From Acanthacorydalis orientalis (Eukaryota > Arthropoda > Insecta > Megaloptera > Corydalidae): a stretch of 64,000 nucleotides of DNA. Made by a program: the position numbers and the translations under genes. The stretch lies in assembly GCA_034766995.1 (NCBI GenBank), contig CM068313.1:30146825-30210824 (forward strand). The letters are read 5' to 3'. This document shows positions 11,732 to 23,657 of the stretch, in pieces (position 1 is the stretch's first letter; each line of letters opens with the position of its first letter). Under the pieces are notes generated by a model. It was not told where the DNA came from and ran no database searches. It saw only the letters and a list, made by a program, of their open reading frames with translations.

Positions 11732-11760
11732 AATCGTATACAGATTTTTACAACGATCCA
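11732..11760 (-). repeat. Mariner right terminal inverted repeat
   Basis: Partner of 10489-10517. On the minus strand it starts TGGATCG and ends TATACGATT. It lies 150 bases upstream of the transposase start codon and is followed outward by ATATAT. Confidence 0.88.
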
Positions 11761-12089
11761 ATATATTTACATACCATAATGAGTTTGTTTGTTTATTTGT
11801 ATATATAAGTAAACAATAAAGCAATTTATGAAATGATTGGGTAACTACAAAGAAATAGACTACATTTGCTCTTCTGTTGATCATCATGTATCTCTACAGT
11901 CGAACAACTCTTTGACAATAACAACTAAACTATCTGCTACACAATGTGTAAAATGTCATCATGAGTTGTCTACACTAATGTTCAACAACGTGACCCATTG
12001 AAAACGATATAGAGAAAAAATAACGTAACACACACAAATGCGTTTATATGTACATAGAAGAGATACACGAAAACATTTTGTTTGTAATG

Positions 12090-12250
12090 AAGCAATTGTT
12101 ACTAGTGGTCGCTTGCAAGCTGACGTCACAAAGCGACGCGAACGAACCTCGCGGTCGTTACGTCAACTACAATAACACGTTCCCGATTGCTCTATCACAG
12201 AGACAAATATTAAACCGGCTTTGCTTTTGTCCAATACGGAAGCTGTCAAA
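12090..12250. promoter_or_regulatory. Island with full CRE palindrome
   Basis: TGACGTCA at 12121-12128 is the complete CREB/ATF palindrome. A second half-site, TTACGTCA, lies at 12158-12165. The surround is CG-rich (AAGCGACGCGAACG, CCTCGCGGTCG). The pair, 37 bp apart in the same orientation on the plus strand, suggests a cAMP-response or bZIP-bound element. A (TA)n tract begins 50 bp further on. Confidence 0.35.
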
Positions 12251-12294
12251 TACAAAAAAGAAAACTCACATTCTTTTTTCGTACATACATATAC

Positions 12295-12296
<2 letters not shown>

Positions 12297-12370
<74 letters not shown>
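12297..12370. repeat. (TA)n tract
   Basis: About 74 bp, preceded by TACATACATATACAT. Confidence 0.95.
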
Positions 12371-12372
<2 letters not shown>

Positions 12373-12522
12373 ATCAATCTCAAAGACTGTAAACTTTTAT
12401 TTATTTGAATGAAATTAAATATACTCTTATTTTTTAAAACAATTCTCCGGGAAAATTTTGATAAAAACTAATGAATTTTCGCAAATAAAAAGACTTAAAC
12501 ATGTCTTTCCAAATTAAAGTTT

Positions 12523-12560
12523 TCTAATGTAAAATTTTCCAATAAAAATTTTACATTAGA
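12523..12560. repeat. Perfect 16-bp hairpin
   Basis: TCTAATGTAAAATTTT (12523-12538) is the exact reverse complement of AAAATTTTACATTAGA (12545-12560), with a 6-nt loop CCAATA. Confidence 0.85.
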
Positions 12561-13832
12561 CATTATAGTCTTAGTGAATTATAACAATTGAAGAAATTTT
12601 GCAATTTAAATTTTTTGTCTCCATTAAATTCTCTTATATAAATATTCAAAAACAATTCAAATAATATGCCCTATATAAAGATTTTTATCCTATTTATTAA
12701 TATATTTATTCATTATTATTGAAATAAATTTTGTGTAAAATACAACTTTGTTCCTCTTTTAAATTTCAATCACACAAAAAGCATATAAAATTAATTAAAA
12801 CAGAATGTATATAAATTATGTTTATAAAAAAGAATATATTTTTTTTGTTAAAGTATCATATTTTACGTTCATTTTAAATAATTTAGTGGAAATGTTTTCT
12901 TTATTTAATCATATTATACTGCATTCATAATATTTTCTTGTTATTTTTACAAATTAACTTTTTAATAATGAAATATATTTTACATCATACTGAAATGAAA
13001 TATATAAGAAGTATTTTAAATAAAATGTTAATTTATCAAAATATATCACACAACTTTTATGAATTTTTTTCATATTATAAAACTTATTGTATTTATTGAG
13101 TATTTGGCTAATTTTCAATAATATTTTGGACAATTGATTTAAATTAAAATATTTGGTTAACACTTCAAAATAGAATGGAATAAAAAATTTTCATTAATTT
13201 CTCAATTATTTTACATTTGTGAAATATATTACATTTCTTGTTTTAATATTATTTTTAGTCATATGTAAAGTATTAAAATTTATTAGTTTTATTATTACAA
13301 ATTATTCGACCAATCGAATTAAATTGAACATGGTCTGACAATGATAATTTTAGTTCAAGAGATGTATTTCAGATGAAATAAATTCAAGGATTAAGAAGAC
13401 AAAGTAATGTAAACGATTAAAATGTACACAGGAAAGAAACTTGAACTAATAATTATTACCTGATATTTTAGATGTACGAGTATAAGAGAATAATATACAA
13501 AATTAAAAATGTCTGTATTAAATTTCTAGATTAAGTTCTTATATATTGTTTATTATTAAAAATATGATTAATATATAACGTTGTATGAGTTAAGAGTAGA
13601 AACATATTATTTTGAAAGCGAAAAATGTTATTATTTTAACTTTTTGAGCTAGTATACTTAATTTAAGTTGTTTATTATTATTATTGATTTATGAGGAAAT
13701 ATATTATTTTTATTTTTCTATTGGAAATTAAATATATAAATAATTTGTTGTATGTTACATAATATAAACTAATTATAATCTTTTTATGTTTCATTTAAAG
13801 ATATGTAATAATTTTTATCAGTTAGAAATCGA

Positions 13833-13839
<7 letters not shown>

Positions 13840-13922
<83 letters not shown>
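13840..13922. repeat. Interrupted (TA)n tract
   Basis: Two blocks separated by AAAATATATGTATATG; a further 18-bp block lies at 13954-13971. Confidence 0.95.
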
Positions 13923-13923
<1 letters not shown>

Positions 13924-14439
13924 GTATAAAAGCCTAAATATATTTATACATATTATATATATATATATATAAAAGTAAAAAATCTTTTTTGGCGTGTAGG
14001 ACACGATTCTTACAATATTTTTATTGGACAGTTATCACAGCAGGCAATGTAAGCTTTAAGCTTATTTTCACCGAAGTCGAGTTTTACTCTTGAATTCAAC
14101 GCGTAGCTTTTTATATAATTGCACATCGGTCGGAAATCAACAAATACTTTTACCAAGCTACGTATTATTCTAATCTCTTATTTAAAATAATAAAAGTAAC
14201 GAATATAAATGAATACTTTTGAATATGAGAAATTCAATTTCGTAGATTATTATAAATTTGTATTTCTGTTATATTTATACAGATATATATGTTACTTACG
14301 TACATATACTTTTAAATAATTTGATTATAAATACATAAAAGTATATTTAAGCACATTATAAGATAAATTCTCAAATATTTCAATTATTTATATAAAAATA
14401 TATAAATTTACATTAATTAATGTAGATCGATAAAGAATG

Positions 14440-14560
14440 TATTAATGATATGCTGTTGTAGAGCTTGACAACACTTTCAAACGCATTCTTGAATGAATAT
14501 ACACATTCTTTAAGAACAGTTTTCTTATTCTTATCCGATCGTCAAGATGGATAATAAAAT
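14440..14560. other. Small GC-richer island
   Basis: About 120 bp including TAGAGCTTGACAACACTTTC and TTATCCGATCGTCAAGATGG, without an open frame or known motif. It may be the remains of a conserved element. Confidence 0.25.
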
Positions 14561-14917
14561 AAACATAACAAAAAATTTATTTATAGATTCATTAATCACC
14601 TGTAATCAAGAACGTTACACTATACAATAATTTATAAAAGAAAGTAGTTTTTGAAACATAATAAATGAGTTTTTTTAGTACGTATATGAATTGCGAATAA
14701 AAGAAAATTCACGGAAGCGAAAGAAAAGCATCAGATCATAAAAACCGGAAAGATATTAATCAGCAAATACTTATTATGTTTCTGATAAGATATTGAAATT
14801 TTCATTGGAATGTACTTAGTAATTATTTATGCAAATATATAAATTATATGGAATATGCTTAAATTAAATGTATTCTTAAATACTAATTATATTAGACATG
14901 CATACATATGCACACAC

Positions 14918-14919
<2 letters not shown>

Positions 14920-14975
<56 letters not shown>
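14920..14975. repeat. (TA)n tract
   Basis: Preceded by CACACACCCA, a short CA-rich lead. Confidence 0.95.
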
Positions 14976-14979
<4 letters not shown>

Positions 14980-15412
14980 GAACGGGTATATTACGTTTTT
15001 TTTCTAATATTATCGTACCCAAAAAATTACTATTTCTTAAATAAACATATTTCACAAATAATTATATATTAGTTACAAAATTTATTCGATTCATGATTAA
15101 TTTCATCAAGAAATTATATATATATATATATATATATAGTTTTCTTCTTAGATGAAAATAAAAAAAAGGAAATTATTTCCCTTCTCATATTTGAAAACTA
15201 TGTTCATTACGCACATTTAATATCGAAGTTATATTAACAACATATTTATAATTTTTTGTGCATTGATACCGTAGCCTTAATAGAAATCTGTGAAGTTGGA
15301 ATTAGGAGTTCAGTTGTTAAAATTTCCCAAACCTGCCAACTTTTTAAGGTCCTAGAATTAATCAAAAACAAAAAACAATGCAAATTTCATAATACATATA
15401 TATCATACATAG

Positions 15413-15416
<4 letters not shown>

Positions 15417-15479
<63 letters not shown>
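15417..15479. repeat. (TA)n tract
   Basis: 63 bp uninterrupted. Confidence 0.95.
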
Positions 15480-15481
<2 letters not shown>

Positions 15482-15598
15482 CGTATAAAGTAATTCTCCT
15501 TGAGAGAGGGAAAGGAGCAATAATAATGAAAATAAATATTGTATAATATGGCAACAAACTGCATACTTTGGTCCGGGTATTATGAAAATCTTAAAACG

Positions 15599-15602
<4 letters not shown>

Positions 15603-15655
<53 letters not shown>
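15603..15655. repeat. (TA)n tract
   Basis: 53 bp, only 123 bp after the preceding tract. Confidence 0.95.
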
Positions 15656-15658
<3 letters not shown>

Positions 15659-15799
15659 AATATTTTAATTTTTCAATATATGAATATTTTATGTAAGAAA
15701 TTAAATATGCTGAAAAGAAAAAAACGAAAATCACATTCTACGGTCCTGAATAAACACACAGATGTTCACGATCTCATAGAATACTGAAGGTATTTTTTT

Positions 15800-16040
15800 T
15801 TTGCTAACCACATCTCATCGTTGTGGACCACCTTACACCTTCTTTCGAGCAACATTCTAGTCTTAGAACATAAGATGTCTACAGTAAACGGTAAAATGTA
15901 GCCTCTCACATTTCTTTGCTAAGCCATGACACTTATCTTCTACTTTACGTATATCAAGTTGAAGTGTGTGATGCCATATTCTATGTACGCTATCGTTTCA
16001 AATATAACAACAACTTATGTTCGAGTAATGCAATTCTAGC
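15800..16040. other. GC-richer island between (TA)n tracts
   Basis: About 240 bp starting TTGCTAACCACATCTCATCG and continuing TTGTGGACCACC. AACCACA and the facing TGTGG word resemble a pair of Runt-type sites in opposite orientation. Downstream it holds ACACTTATCTTC (GATA-type core). No coding frame. The regulatory reading is inference. Confidence 0.28.
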
Positions 16041-16072
16041 AAAATACGTCACGGGTTTAACATAATATTTCG

Positions 16073-16076
<4 letters not shown>

Positions 16077-16134
<58 letters not shown>

Positions 16135-16162
16135 GGTATAGATGTATAGATATAGATAGATA
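16077..16162. repeat. (TA)n tract grading into TAGA-type repeat
   Basis: Pure TA to 16125, then GTATATAGGTATAGATGTATAGATATAGATAGATAG. Confidence 0.9.
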
Positions 16163-16440
16163 GACACATAAATTCATAAGAGAAGAAATAATATTTATAC
16201 CTCAAGGGTTGGATATTTTATGATATTGAAAATACAGAATTAAAAAACAAATTTTAAGTAATAATTGTGAATGATTCAAAAAAATTAGAGGTTTTTATTG
16301 TTATAACACTTTCATTTAATTTTTATAGAAATTAATTATTTATGAAAACAACAATACAAAATTATTAAATTTTATATTGATTCAACCGCAATTAATAAAA
16401 TAAAATTAAATACATTTTTAGGGTTTTTCATTATAGGTAC

Positions 16441-16476
16441 ATACCTATCTATCTATCCATATATATATATATATAA

Positions 16477-16548
<72 letters not shown>

Positions 16549-16573
16549 ATACATATATATATATATATATATA
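16441..16573. repeat. Compound ATCT/(TA)n tract
   Basis: Starts with CTATCTATCTATCC, then about 110 bp of TA with AAATAT and GTATATGTATATAC interruptions. Confidence 0.92.
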
Positions 16574-16779
16574 ACAGATTTTAAAACAAATAAGTAACCA
16601 TTATGTTTATAAATCTACACATTACATCTGTTAAATTAAATGACAATTTGCATACAGCTACAATTGAAACCACGTTTAAATGTTATGTTTTGCGTTGAAT
16701 TAATTGGTATAGTAAACTACACTGATGTTAGAAACCTATATATATATATATATCTCACAAATAGTAAGTAGTTAACAGG

Positions 16780-16960
16780 TTGTAGCATGTAGGTGATTAA
16801 AGGCGCTTTAAACATCATGCTCTACTCGTGTTGTTCGTATATGCATTGTTATGATAGCAGCAAATCGTATAGCTTTTATAGCATCTCAGATAGTATCGTT
16901 TCTCATAAAACATGTATCTTCCTGTACATAACTATTTGTCAATTAGTCGATCTATCAAGT
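16780..16960. other. Island with near-palindrome TTAAAGGCGCTTTAA
   Basis: About 180 bp with AGCATGTAGGTGATTAAAGGC and GCTTTTATAGCATCTCAG. The TTAAAGGCGCTTTAA word (16798-16812) is nearly palindromic. Homeodomain-like cores (ATTA, TTTATAG) are present, but they are expected by chance in AT-rich DNA. Confidence 0.27.
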
Positions 16961-17776
16961 GAATGAATTTTTTGTATGTAATTTAATATTCCTAAATTTA
17001 AATAAATTCTAATTTTTTTATAATTTATATAAAATTTTCAAGTAAAATACTTTGTTTTAACAATGTATTTAAAATACTTATTTTCAATTTGCCTCTATTT
17101 TATCTCATTTCTTTTTCACTCTCTCTCTGTCGAACTATATATATATATATACATAATATAAATATACGATAAAATATATTGGTTTATAATATTATTCTTT
17201 TACTATCTGGATCAAAATTGAATTATTTTTTTTAACATGCCCACTCTGTTGCAAATAAAATTTATTTACGAGTATTAATGTGGAAAGAATGGATACCTTA
17301 ATTAATGTATACCATTTTAAATGACTTTTTTTATCACTATTTATTGTAATTTTAAATGAAAGTCTCACAGTATATTACAGATTACCGAAATGGTAAAGGT
17401 TATTAAAGGAATGCATAATATGAATTTGTCTTAATCATTAACACAGACCGATTATATTACCATTGCATAAAATTTAACATTAAATTCTTTAGATAAATAG
17501 AATATGAATATTTCTAGAAAACCGTCAAAAATTCTGTAGGAAATTGTCAAAAGTTTTTAAAGTTTTCTTATATAATATATTTACTGATAAAAACTGGTCT
17601 ATCTTACATCTATATTTGAGACCTATTTGTTGGATCAAAGAATGTAGGAAAGCATAAGAAACATATAAATAGAATTTATATTGTATATCAATGAACTATT
17701 TTAATTAACAATGTATTTGTAAGGTTGAATTATGTTTGAAATATTAAAATAATAATTCTTATCGTTTTTAAATCCA

Positions 17777-17781
<5 letters not shown>

Positions 17782-17823
<42 letters not shown>
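17782..17823. repeat. (TA)n tract
   Basis: 42 bp. Confidence 0.95.
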
Positions 17824-17824
<1 letters not shown>

Positions 17825-18321
17825 TTTTTAAAGTAATTAATATTGAAAAATAATTGAAGTAAAAAATTTATTGTTCATTTTGTTTTTTAAAAACAAATAA
17901 TAGTGTCATAATTACAGCTTGGTTAATATTTACTCATCGACACATTTGTTGTGTGTTGTATTTTACAGTCGTATTTCCCCCTATTACAGGATTATCTCAT
18001 ATTATGAATATTGATATAAATAGGGTGATTGGACACAATAACATTTTTGAATGGGATATTTAAAAAATAGGCAAATTCTAGAACAACCAGTTTGTGAAAA
18101 TAAATACCTGCTTTAATATTTTATTTCTAAAAAGTTTTGTGTGAAACATTGTCTAACTAAAAGTGTTCTATCCATTTAATTAATTACAATATATTTCTTG
18201 TATGATATTTCAACAAATTAATTTGATATGTATTGAAAGTTCAAATCTTTATTCTACATTACATAATTTAGAAATTTTATTATTTGAAAAATATACACAA
18301 ATGTATTAGTTATATACACAG

Positions 18322-18323
<2 letters not shown>

Positions 18324-18380
<57 letters not shown>
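18324..18380. repeat. (TA)n tract
   Basis: 57 bp; the 19-bp unit repeat follows at 18402. Confidence 0.95.
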
Positions 18381-18382
<2 letters not shown>

Positions 18383-18401
18383 AACTCTGTTCAAATCACA
18401 T

Positions 18402-18435
18402 ATATCATGTAATATACACAATATCATGTAATATT
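18402..18435 (+). repeat. 19-bp unit, 1.8 copies
   Basis: ATATCATGTAATATACACA is followed by ATATCATGTAATAT, just after a (TA)n tract. Confidence 0.65.
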
Positions 18436-18794
18436 AAAAATATTATGTTTCGAAATAAAAATAAATTCTGGTTTAAAATACTAATTACGTTAACGAAAAA
18501 AAACAAATATTCCTACACGAATTATAATTACTTAAATAATTATAAGCATAGATTTGATTAATTTGTGTATTTCAGATGAAAGGCAATTGATTTCAATTAA
18601 ATTTAACTTTATATGCAATAAAAATATATACTATGTTATTATCAATATCTTTGTGTAAAAAATAACCAATATTTGCAAAATGATAATTAAATATGTTTCA
18701 AATGTTTCAAAAAGGTCAAGTTCTTTTACGTTACTTCCTGAAAGAGTCAATTATGTTTTATTTAAGTACAAAAATAAATTTATTCAAAATATGC

Positions 18795-18796
<2 letters not shown>

Positions 18797-18836
<40 letters not shown>
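18797..18836. repeat. (TA)n tract
   Basis: 40 bp; a 29-bp interrupted tract follows at 18919-18947. Confidence 0.95.
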
Positions 18837-18839
<3 letters not shown>

Positions 18840-19059
18840 TTATATAAATTATATTGAAACAAATCCTATATATTAATTTATTGAAATATTACAATGTGTC
18901 AAAATTTTTTCAATGTTTATATATATATATATATATATACATATATAGCCTTAAAAACTTTACAACATAAAAATACAGTAAACTTGAATATAGCCTTAGA
19001 TTATTGAATAATAAAAACAACAATAAAAATTTACCCGTTTGCAAGCACATTTTTCACAT

Positions 19060-19320
19060 CAGTTAACAGATTGTACGTTTTTTTATTATTGCAGACGTAT
19101 AATTGCAAAACTTAGAATTTTGCAATTGGTGTTAAACGCCACGGGGTCGTATCACAACGTTGTTTGACTATTATAACAAGCTGCTGGGAATGTCTGTACA
19201 CGATATTAACCACTCCAGTCTCACTCGGACCAATGTCACGCTCTTCATCGCATTGTTATGCTACATGATAATTATCATATACACCCCACATAAACAGATT
19301 ATTGCCTAAAGACATGATTA
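19060..19320. other. GC-richer island, possible conserved element
   Basis: About 260 bp including ACGCCACGGGGTCGTATCAC, CAAGCTGCTGGGAATG and CTCACTCGGACCAATG (a CCAAT word at 19229). No open frame longer than chance. AT-rich DNA resumes sharply on both sides. Confidence 0.3.
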
Positions 19321-19668
19321 TAATATTTTATTGTTGTATGCGTTTATTTTCATATGATCTCGATTCGATTTGAATTTCAGATTCTTGTACAGTTTTAGAT
19401 ACTGTTTGTGTGTTTTACAATACTCATTACATCTAATGATACATACATAATTTACATTCTTTTCAGTATTTTAGCATTTATAAAGGCTTGTCAACTGGTA
19501 AATATATATTCTTTTTTCCTAATCAAGCAGATTTAATTAATGTTTGTTTTGTATTTCAGAACAGTGGTACAAATAAATTTAATTCGTATTCGAATAGTAC
19601 GAAATACAACAAATTTAAATATTTAAGAGTACTAATTGAAAAAATTGATAGGTTTTAAAGCCCTGATA

Positions 19669-19671
19669 TAC

Positions 19672-19718
<47 letters not shown>
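19669..19718. repeat. Compound (TACA)n-(TA)n tract
   Basis: Four TACA units, then 34 bp of TA. Confidence 0.92.
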
Positions 19719-19720
<2 letters not shown>

Positions 19721-20399
19721 AATTTTTATACAGATAGTTTACTAATCAGAACCTGTTTCAATGCTTAAACATATTATTTCCAAAAATTATATATACATAT
19801 ATATATTTTATAAAAAAAATGATTCATTCGACAATTTGATTACTAAAAAATATCCATTACAACCATTTCTTATACAATGTAACAAATTCCAGAAATGGAA
19901 CAAAATTTTCAAAAAAAAATCATTCATTAGTTAGAATTTAATGAAAAGTTATTTAAAATAAAAAGAAAACCTATGGCAGTTACAAAATCATAAGCAAAAT
20001 ACTTACGAATGTATATATACTTATCATATTATTCAATCGTTGAAAATTATATTTATATTTTTGAATTGGAATAACATTTAGAACTTCATTAGATTTTTAT
20101 ATAATTTTTAATAAGTTAACATATAATAAACTGATATAATTTAATACTTAAAATAATCAGAAGTATTATACAAAACTATAAATAATAATTTTGAAAGATA
20201 TTTTTATTTTGAAAAATTTAGTTAATATAGAAAAATTAAAAATTAGGTAATAAAAAATAGTAAAAATGTACATAAACATTTTAATTTGATAATAAAAAAA
20301 ACATATTCCATGCATACATTACGTTAATATATATTTTTATAAAAAGTATCTGATATATATATATATATATGCATATGTATTGATATTAAAATCAATTTA

Positions 20400-20690
20400 A
20401 CCATAAATATTATACACGAAGTAATTCACATCAGCACGAATTACAGTCTCAGTAAAATTCCACTTAGAATAATGCGCATATTAAAAAGATGGAGTGGCTG
20501 TTTAAGGTCCAGTCTACGGAAAACCGCGATTACCATAAAGCAAGTTAAACACACTTGAAGTGAGTTACGTTCGCACGATCCATATATCAGGTTGGCAACT
20601 GCTTGGAAAACAGCTATGTTCAGTGAAGTTGCAACAGAAAAAGTGCTGTTAAAATGGGTCTATTTTTGAACAATTTTCACACTGATGTAT
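20400..20690. other. GC-richer island with TIR-like TCAGGTTGGCAACT
   Basis: About 290 bp. It contains TTTAAGGTCCAGTCTACGG and, at about 20587, TATCAGGTTGGCAACTGC. The latter resembles one end of some mariner elements (AGGTTGGCAACT). No second end or transposase was found nearby, so it is either a solo relic or a coincidence within a conserved element. Confidence 0.27.
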
Positions 20691-20726
20691 ATAAACGTTC
20701 ATATATTTATTATGTATGAATATATT

Positions 20727-20729
<3 letters not shown>

Positions 20730-20778
<49 letters not shown>

Positions 20779-20782
20779 TATA
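20730..20782. repeat. (TA)n tract
   Basis: One TACATA interruption near the end; follows the island at 20400-20690. Confidence 0.95.
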
Positions 20783-21497
20783 CGAGTATATATTATAACT
20801 CAATTTTTATGTATAATGACTTTCTTTAATAAAAAATACATTTGAAATTATATAGTATATATTGAATTATAATAAAAAATTGATATTATATTAATATTTT
20901 ATTCAGTGAATCTGCATTATATCACACATAGATCTGATCCTATAATAAAGATATTCATACTAAAATGTTATTAAAGCAATAATTAAATTATAAATGATTC
21001 TCGAAAGAATAGGAACTATGAGAATTTATAAATCAAAATAAAACAAATATACATTTAGAAATCTAAACATAGATAAATAGTACTATAAATGAATTTAATT
21101 CAATTCAAAATAATATACTTTTCGAATATTTTACAAGAAAGTCATGTTATATTTCTAGATAGTATTATTTAAAACTATATACTCTATTCTTATTTGTATA
21201 TTTTTATCCAACAAACATGGAATTTTCTACAATGCATTGCTTCACTGACGTGTTAAAATAAATAGAGTATAATTCCAGGGGTGTCACATAAATGAATTTC
21301 TAGAATATTTACAATGAACACAGTATTTAAATAAAGTAATATAAATGTTCTTCTTAGGAAAATGAATATGAAAAAATATCTGATTTCTTATCATATCGGG
21401 GTTACCTATATATATATATATATATGAGTTTTGAGACCATATTACATTAATGATTTTTTATTATAAATTTAATAACCAATTATATATGTTTTTACAC

Positions 21498-21501
<4 letters not shown>

Positions 21502-21570
<69 letters not shown>
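21502..21570. repeat. (TA)n tract
   Basis: 69 bp uninterrupted, just before the island at 21600. Confidence 0.95.
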
Positions 21571-21574
<4 letters not shown>

Positions 21575-21599
21575 TTTATGTGTGATATATAAGTGTATT

Positions 21600-21850
21600 T
21601 GTGTATGTACACCAGAGTGTGTATACAGTTCTAACGATGTGGTCCTCATATAAAACTCCGTCTTTCTGGAGGCGGTAATAACGTGTGAGGGCAACGCGCA
21701 GTTTGTTTCACGGACCGTCAAACCCGGTGTAGAATGCTCAATAGGTAGATACTAACATTCACTACCCACTCTATATACCACTATTCTACCGCTACCACCC
21801 CGCTAGCAACCGTAAATTCACCAAGACTGGTGGTATTCTATACTATATTT
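21600..21850. other. GC-richer island with TATAAAA
   Basis: TATAAAA at 21649-21655 precedes CTCCGTCTTTCTGGAGGCGG, which has a short CTCC/GGAG stem. CG-rich DNA follows to 21740, then a CCACT/CTACC-rich stretch. ATACCAC (21776) faces GTGGTAT (21831), giving a weak inverted repeat. No frame is open across it. A plus-strand promoter is possible but unproven. Confidence 0.28.
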
Positions 21851-22081
21851 CAAATATAAAAGAATTTGTTTTCCTATTATATACCCACATTACGTACATA
21901 CATTTTAACCTACTTTTATGTATATATATATAAATATATATAAATATATATTAAGAATATTCTAATTACATATTTGAAAAACATGACAACAATCAAATTA
22001 AATCAATTCATATATTAATAAATAGGTATTTTTTGAGTTAATTTTAGTTGAAGGAGATGAAAAAGATTACTAATTCACTAA

Positions 22082-22085
<4 letters not shown>

Positions 22086-22120
<35 letters not shown>

Positions 22121-22122
22121 TA
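22086..22122. repeat. (TA)n tract
   Basis: One TACATA interruption. Confidence 0.93.
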
Positions 22123-22403
22123 AGTCTGATTTTTATTTATTTCATTGAACAAAAAAAATACATTAGTAAATTATTTAACTTAATGAACAATGAATCTGTT
22201 TCTGAACAACATTCAAATCATATAATTAATTTATGCAGTTAATTTATCATATTCAAAATCTTTGAAATGAGAAGTTTTTTTAACATCGATTTACAGTAAA
22301 TAGAATAATTTATATTTGATTTTTAAAGATATTTAACTGCTAAAATCTAATGCAATTGTTTAAATATAATATAATCTCTTTTTGAACTTAATAAAGCATT
22401 CAG

Positions 22404-22404
<1 letters not shown>

Positions 22405-22499
<95 letters not shown>

Positions 22500-22501
22500 A
22501 C

Positions 22502-22536
<35 letters not shown>

Positions 22537-22540
22537 TAAA
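22405..22540. repeat. Compound (TA)n-(TG)n-(TA)n tract
   Basis: About 72 bp of TA, 22 bp of pure TG (22478-22499), then about 40 bp of TA with ACATA and GTATA breaks. The (TG)n core can adopt left-handed DNA. Confidence 0.95.
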
Positions 22541-22911
22541 TATATAATTGTTGATGAATATCTAGAGTTATAAAAACTTATTTAACTGTAAACTGATTAA
22601 TAACTACTATATTTTCGATTGGAGATCGTTGATTTTTTGTCTTTTTTGATTTTATAATATATTTTATTAAATTTTTTTATTTGCAATATAGACGGGATAT
22701 TATTTTTAATTTCTTATGTAATTTCAAATATTTTATTATGTTGTAAATTTTTTTCATGGAATAAAAGTATTTTTAAGCATGTTTTCCTTTTTTTGTCTTC
22801 GTGTAAATCCAACACATATCATGTATTTTTAACATATTTTGAAGTTTTGTTCACATTCTTCTGTTAAATGTTTACATTTCTTACGAAGAACACTTTTAAA
22901 AGTAGATTGGA

Positions 22912-22967
<56 letters not shown>
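22912..22967. repeat. (TA)n tract
   Basis: One TACATA interruption near its start. Confidence 0.95.
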
Positions 22968-22968
<1 letters not shown>

Positions 22969-23289
22969 GCTTGCATAATTTTTACATTCTTTTGTATAAC
23001 ATATAACAATTCTATTTTCTAGCTTAAAGTAATAAATTTATTATTATTTTACTTGTTTTGTTTACAGTTATATATTCTTTTTTATATTTTGTTTGTTATA
23101 CAATATTCCTTTCTTTTTTAAGTACATAAAAATATATTCAATAATAACACTTAATAATTCACTTTCAATATTTATGAATATATAGGTTTTTGTTTTAAAT
23201 TATTAAATAAAAGAAAGATTTATTAGTATAATTATAAATAAAGACTTTCTAACCGAAGTTCATAAAGGATATGTATCTAAAATGTGAAA

Positions 23290-23460
23290 AGTTATATATG
23301 AATATCGCACTCTGGAGAGGTGCCCGGTTCATGGCCTTCTTTAACCCTACGGTCAAGTGCTGATCCCATCGACTAGGAGTAGCGGAACTGACCGCTAGTT
23401 GCATTTTATCCCGGAAAACAAAGATAACGGTTTCCCTTATATTTTCAGCTATACGTTTTT
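23290..23460. other. Compact GC-rich island with inverted CGGTCA/TGACCG
   Basis: About 170 bp, among the most GC-rich of the window, including GAGAGGTGCCCGGTTCATGG, TGATCCCATCGACTAGGAG and ATCCCGGAAAAC. CGGTCA near 23351 pairs with TGACCG near 23389. It contains no tRNA B-box fit and no rRNA match I recognise. A repeat consensus fragment or a structured RNA are both possible. Confidence 0.33.
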
Positions 23461-23618
23461 CTTGTCGTTTACTATTTTATTTAACGTTAGAAATATTGTT
23501 TGAGTGGTTGTGATTAAATGCGATTTTATTTGAATTTAATAGCTGCTTAAATATCGTTCAAAATTTTTATTGAAAAATATTTCGTGCTACATTTTGATGC
23601 ATAATTGTTCATCAGCAC

Positions 23619-23619
<1 letters not shown>

Positions 23620-23656
<37 letters not shown>
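23620..23656. repeat. (TA)n tract
   Basis: 37 bp. Confidence 0.95.

Positions 23657-23657
<1 letters not shown>

Larger units (their letters stand above)
10488..11761 (-). mobile_element. Mariner-family DNA transposon, near full length, inactive
   Basis: This is a 1.27-kb element on the minus strand, a normal length for mariner. Its ends are 29-bp imperfect inverted repeats. The left end (10489-10517) begins TGGTTCAGTGCAAAAGTTCG and ends TATACGATT. The right end (11732-11760), read inward, begins TGGATCGTTGTAAAAATCTG and ends with the same TATACGATT. The flanks are TA-rich, consistent with TA target use, and the left end directly abuts a (TA)n tract. Inside lies a degraded transposase with the mariner helix-turn-helix and parts of the DD34D domain (see the pseudogene entry). 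All that is seen supports one old insertion; no second copy was noticed in the window. Confidence 0.93.
12371..14440. other. AT-rich background, no gene
   Basis: Holds the 12523 hairpin and the 13840 tract. The 69-codon minus frame at 12954-13163 is Lys/Asn/Tyr-rich low complexity and is not called. Confidence 0.45.
16961..19059. other. AT-rich background, no gene
   Basis: Four TA tracts (17137-17151, 17782, 18324, 18797 onward) and the 18402 unit repeat; no frame of interest. Confidence 0.45.

Noticed and set aside
12954..13163. 69-codon minus frame
   Set aside because: Lys/Asn/Tyr-rich low complexity typical of AT-rich random DNA.
23290..23460. tRNA or rRNA gene
   Set aside because: No A/B-box pair or cloverleaf fits, and no rRNA core sequence is recognised.
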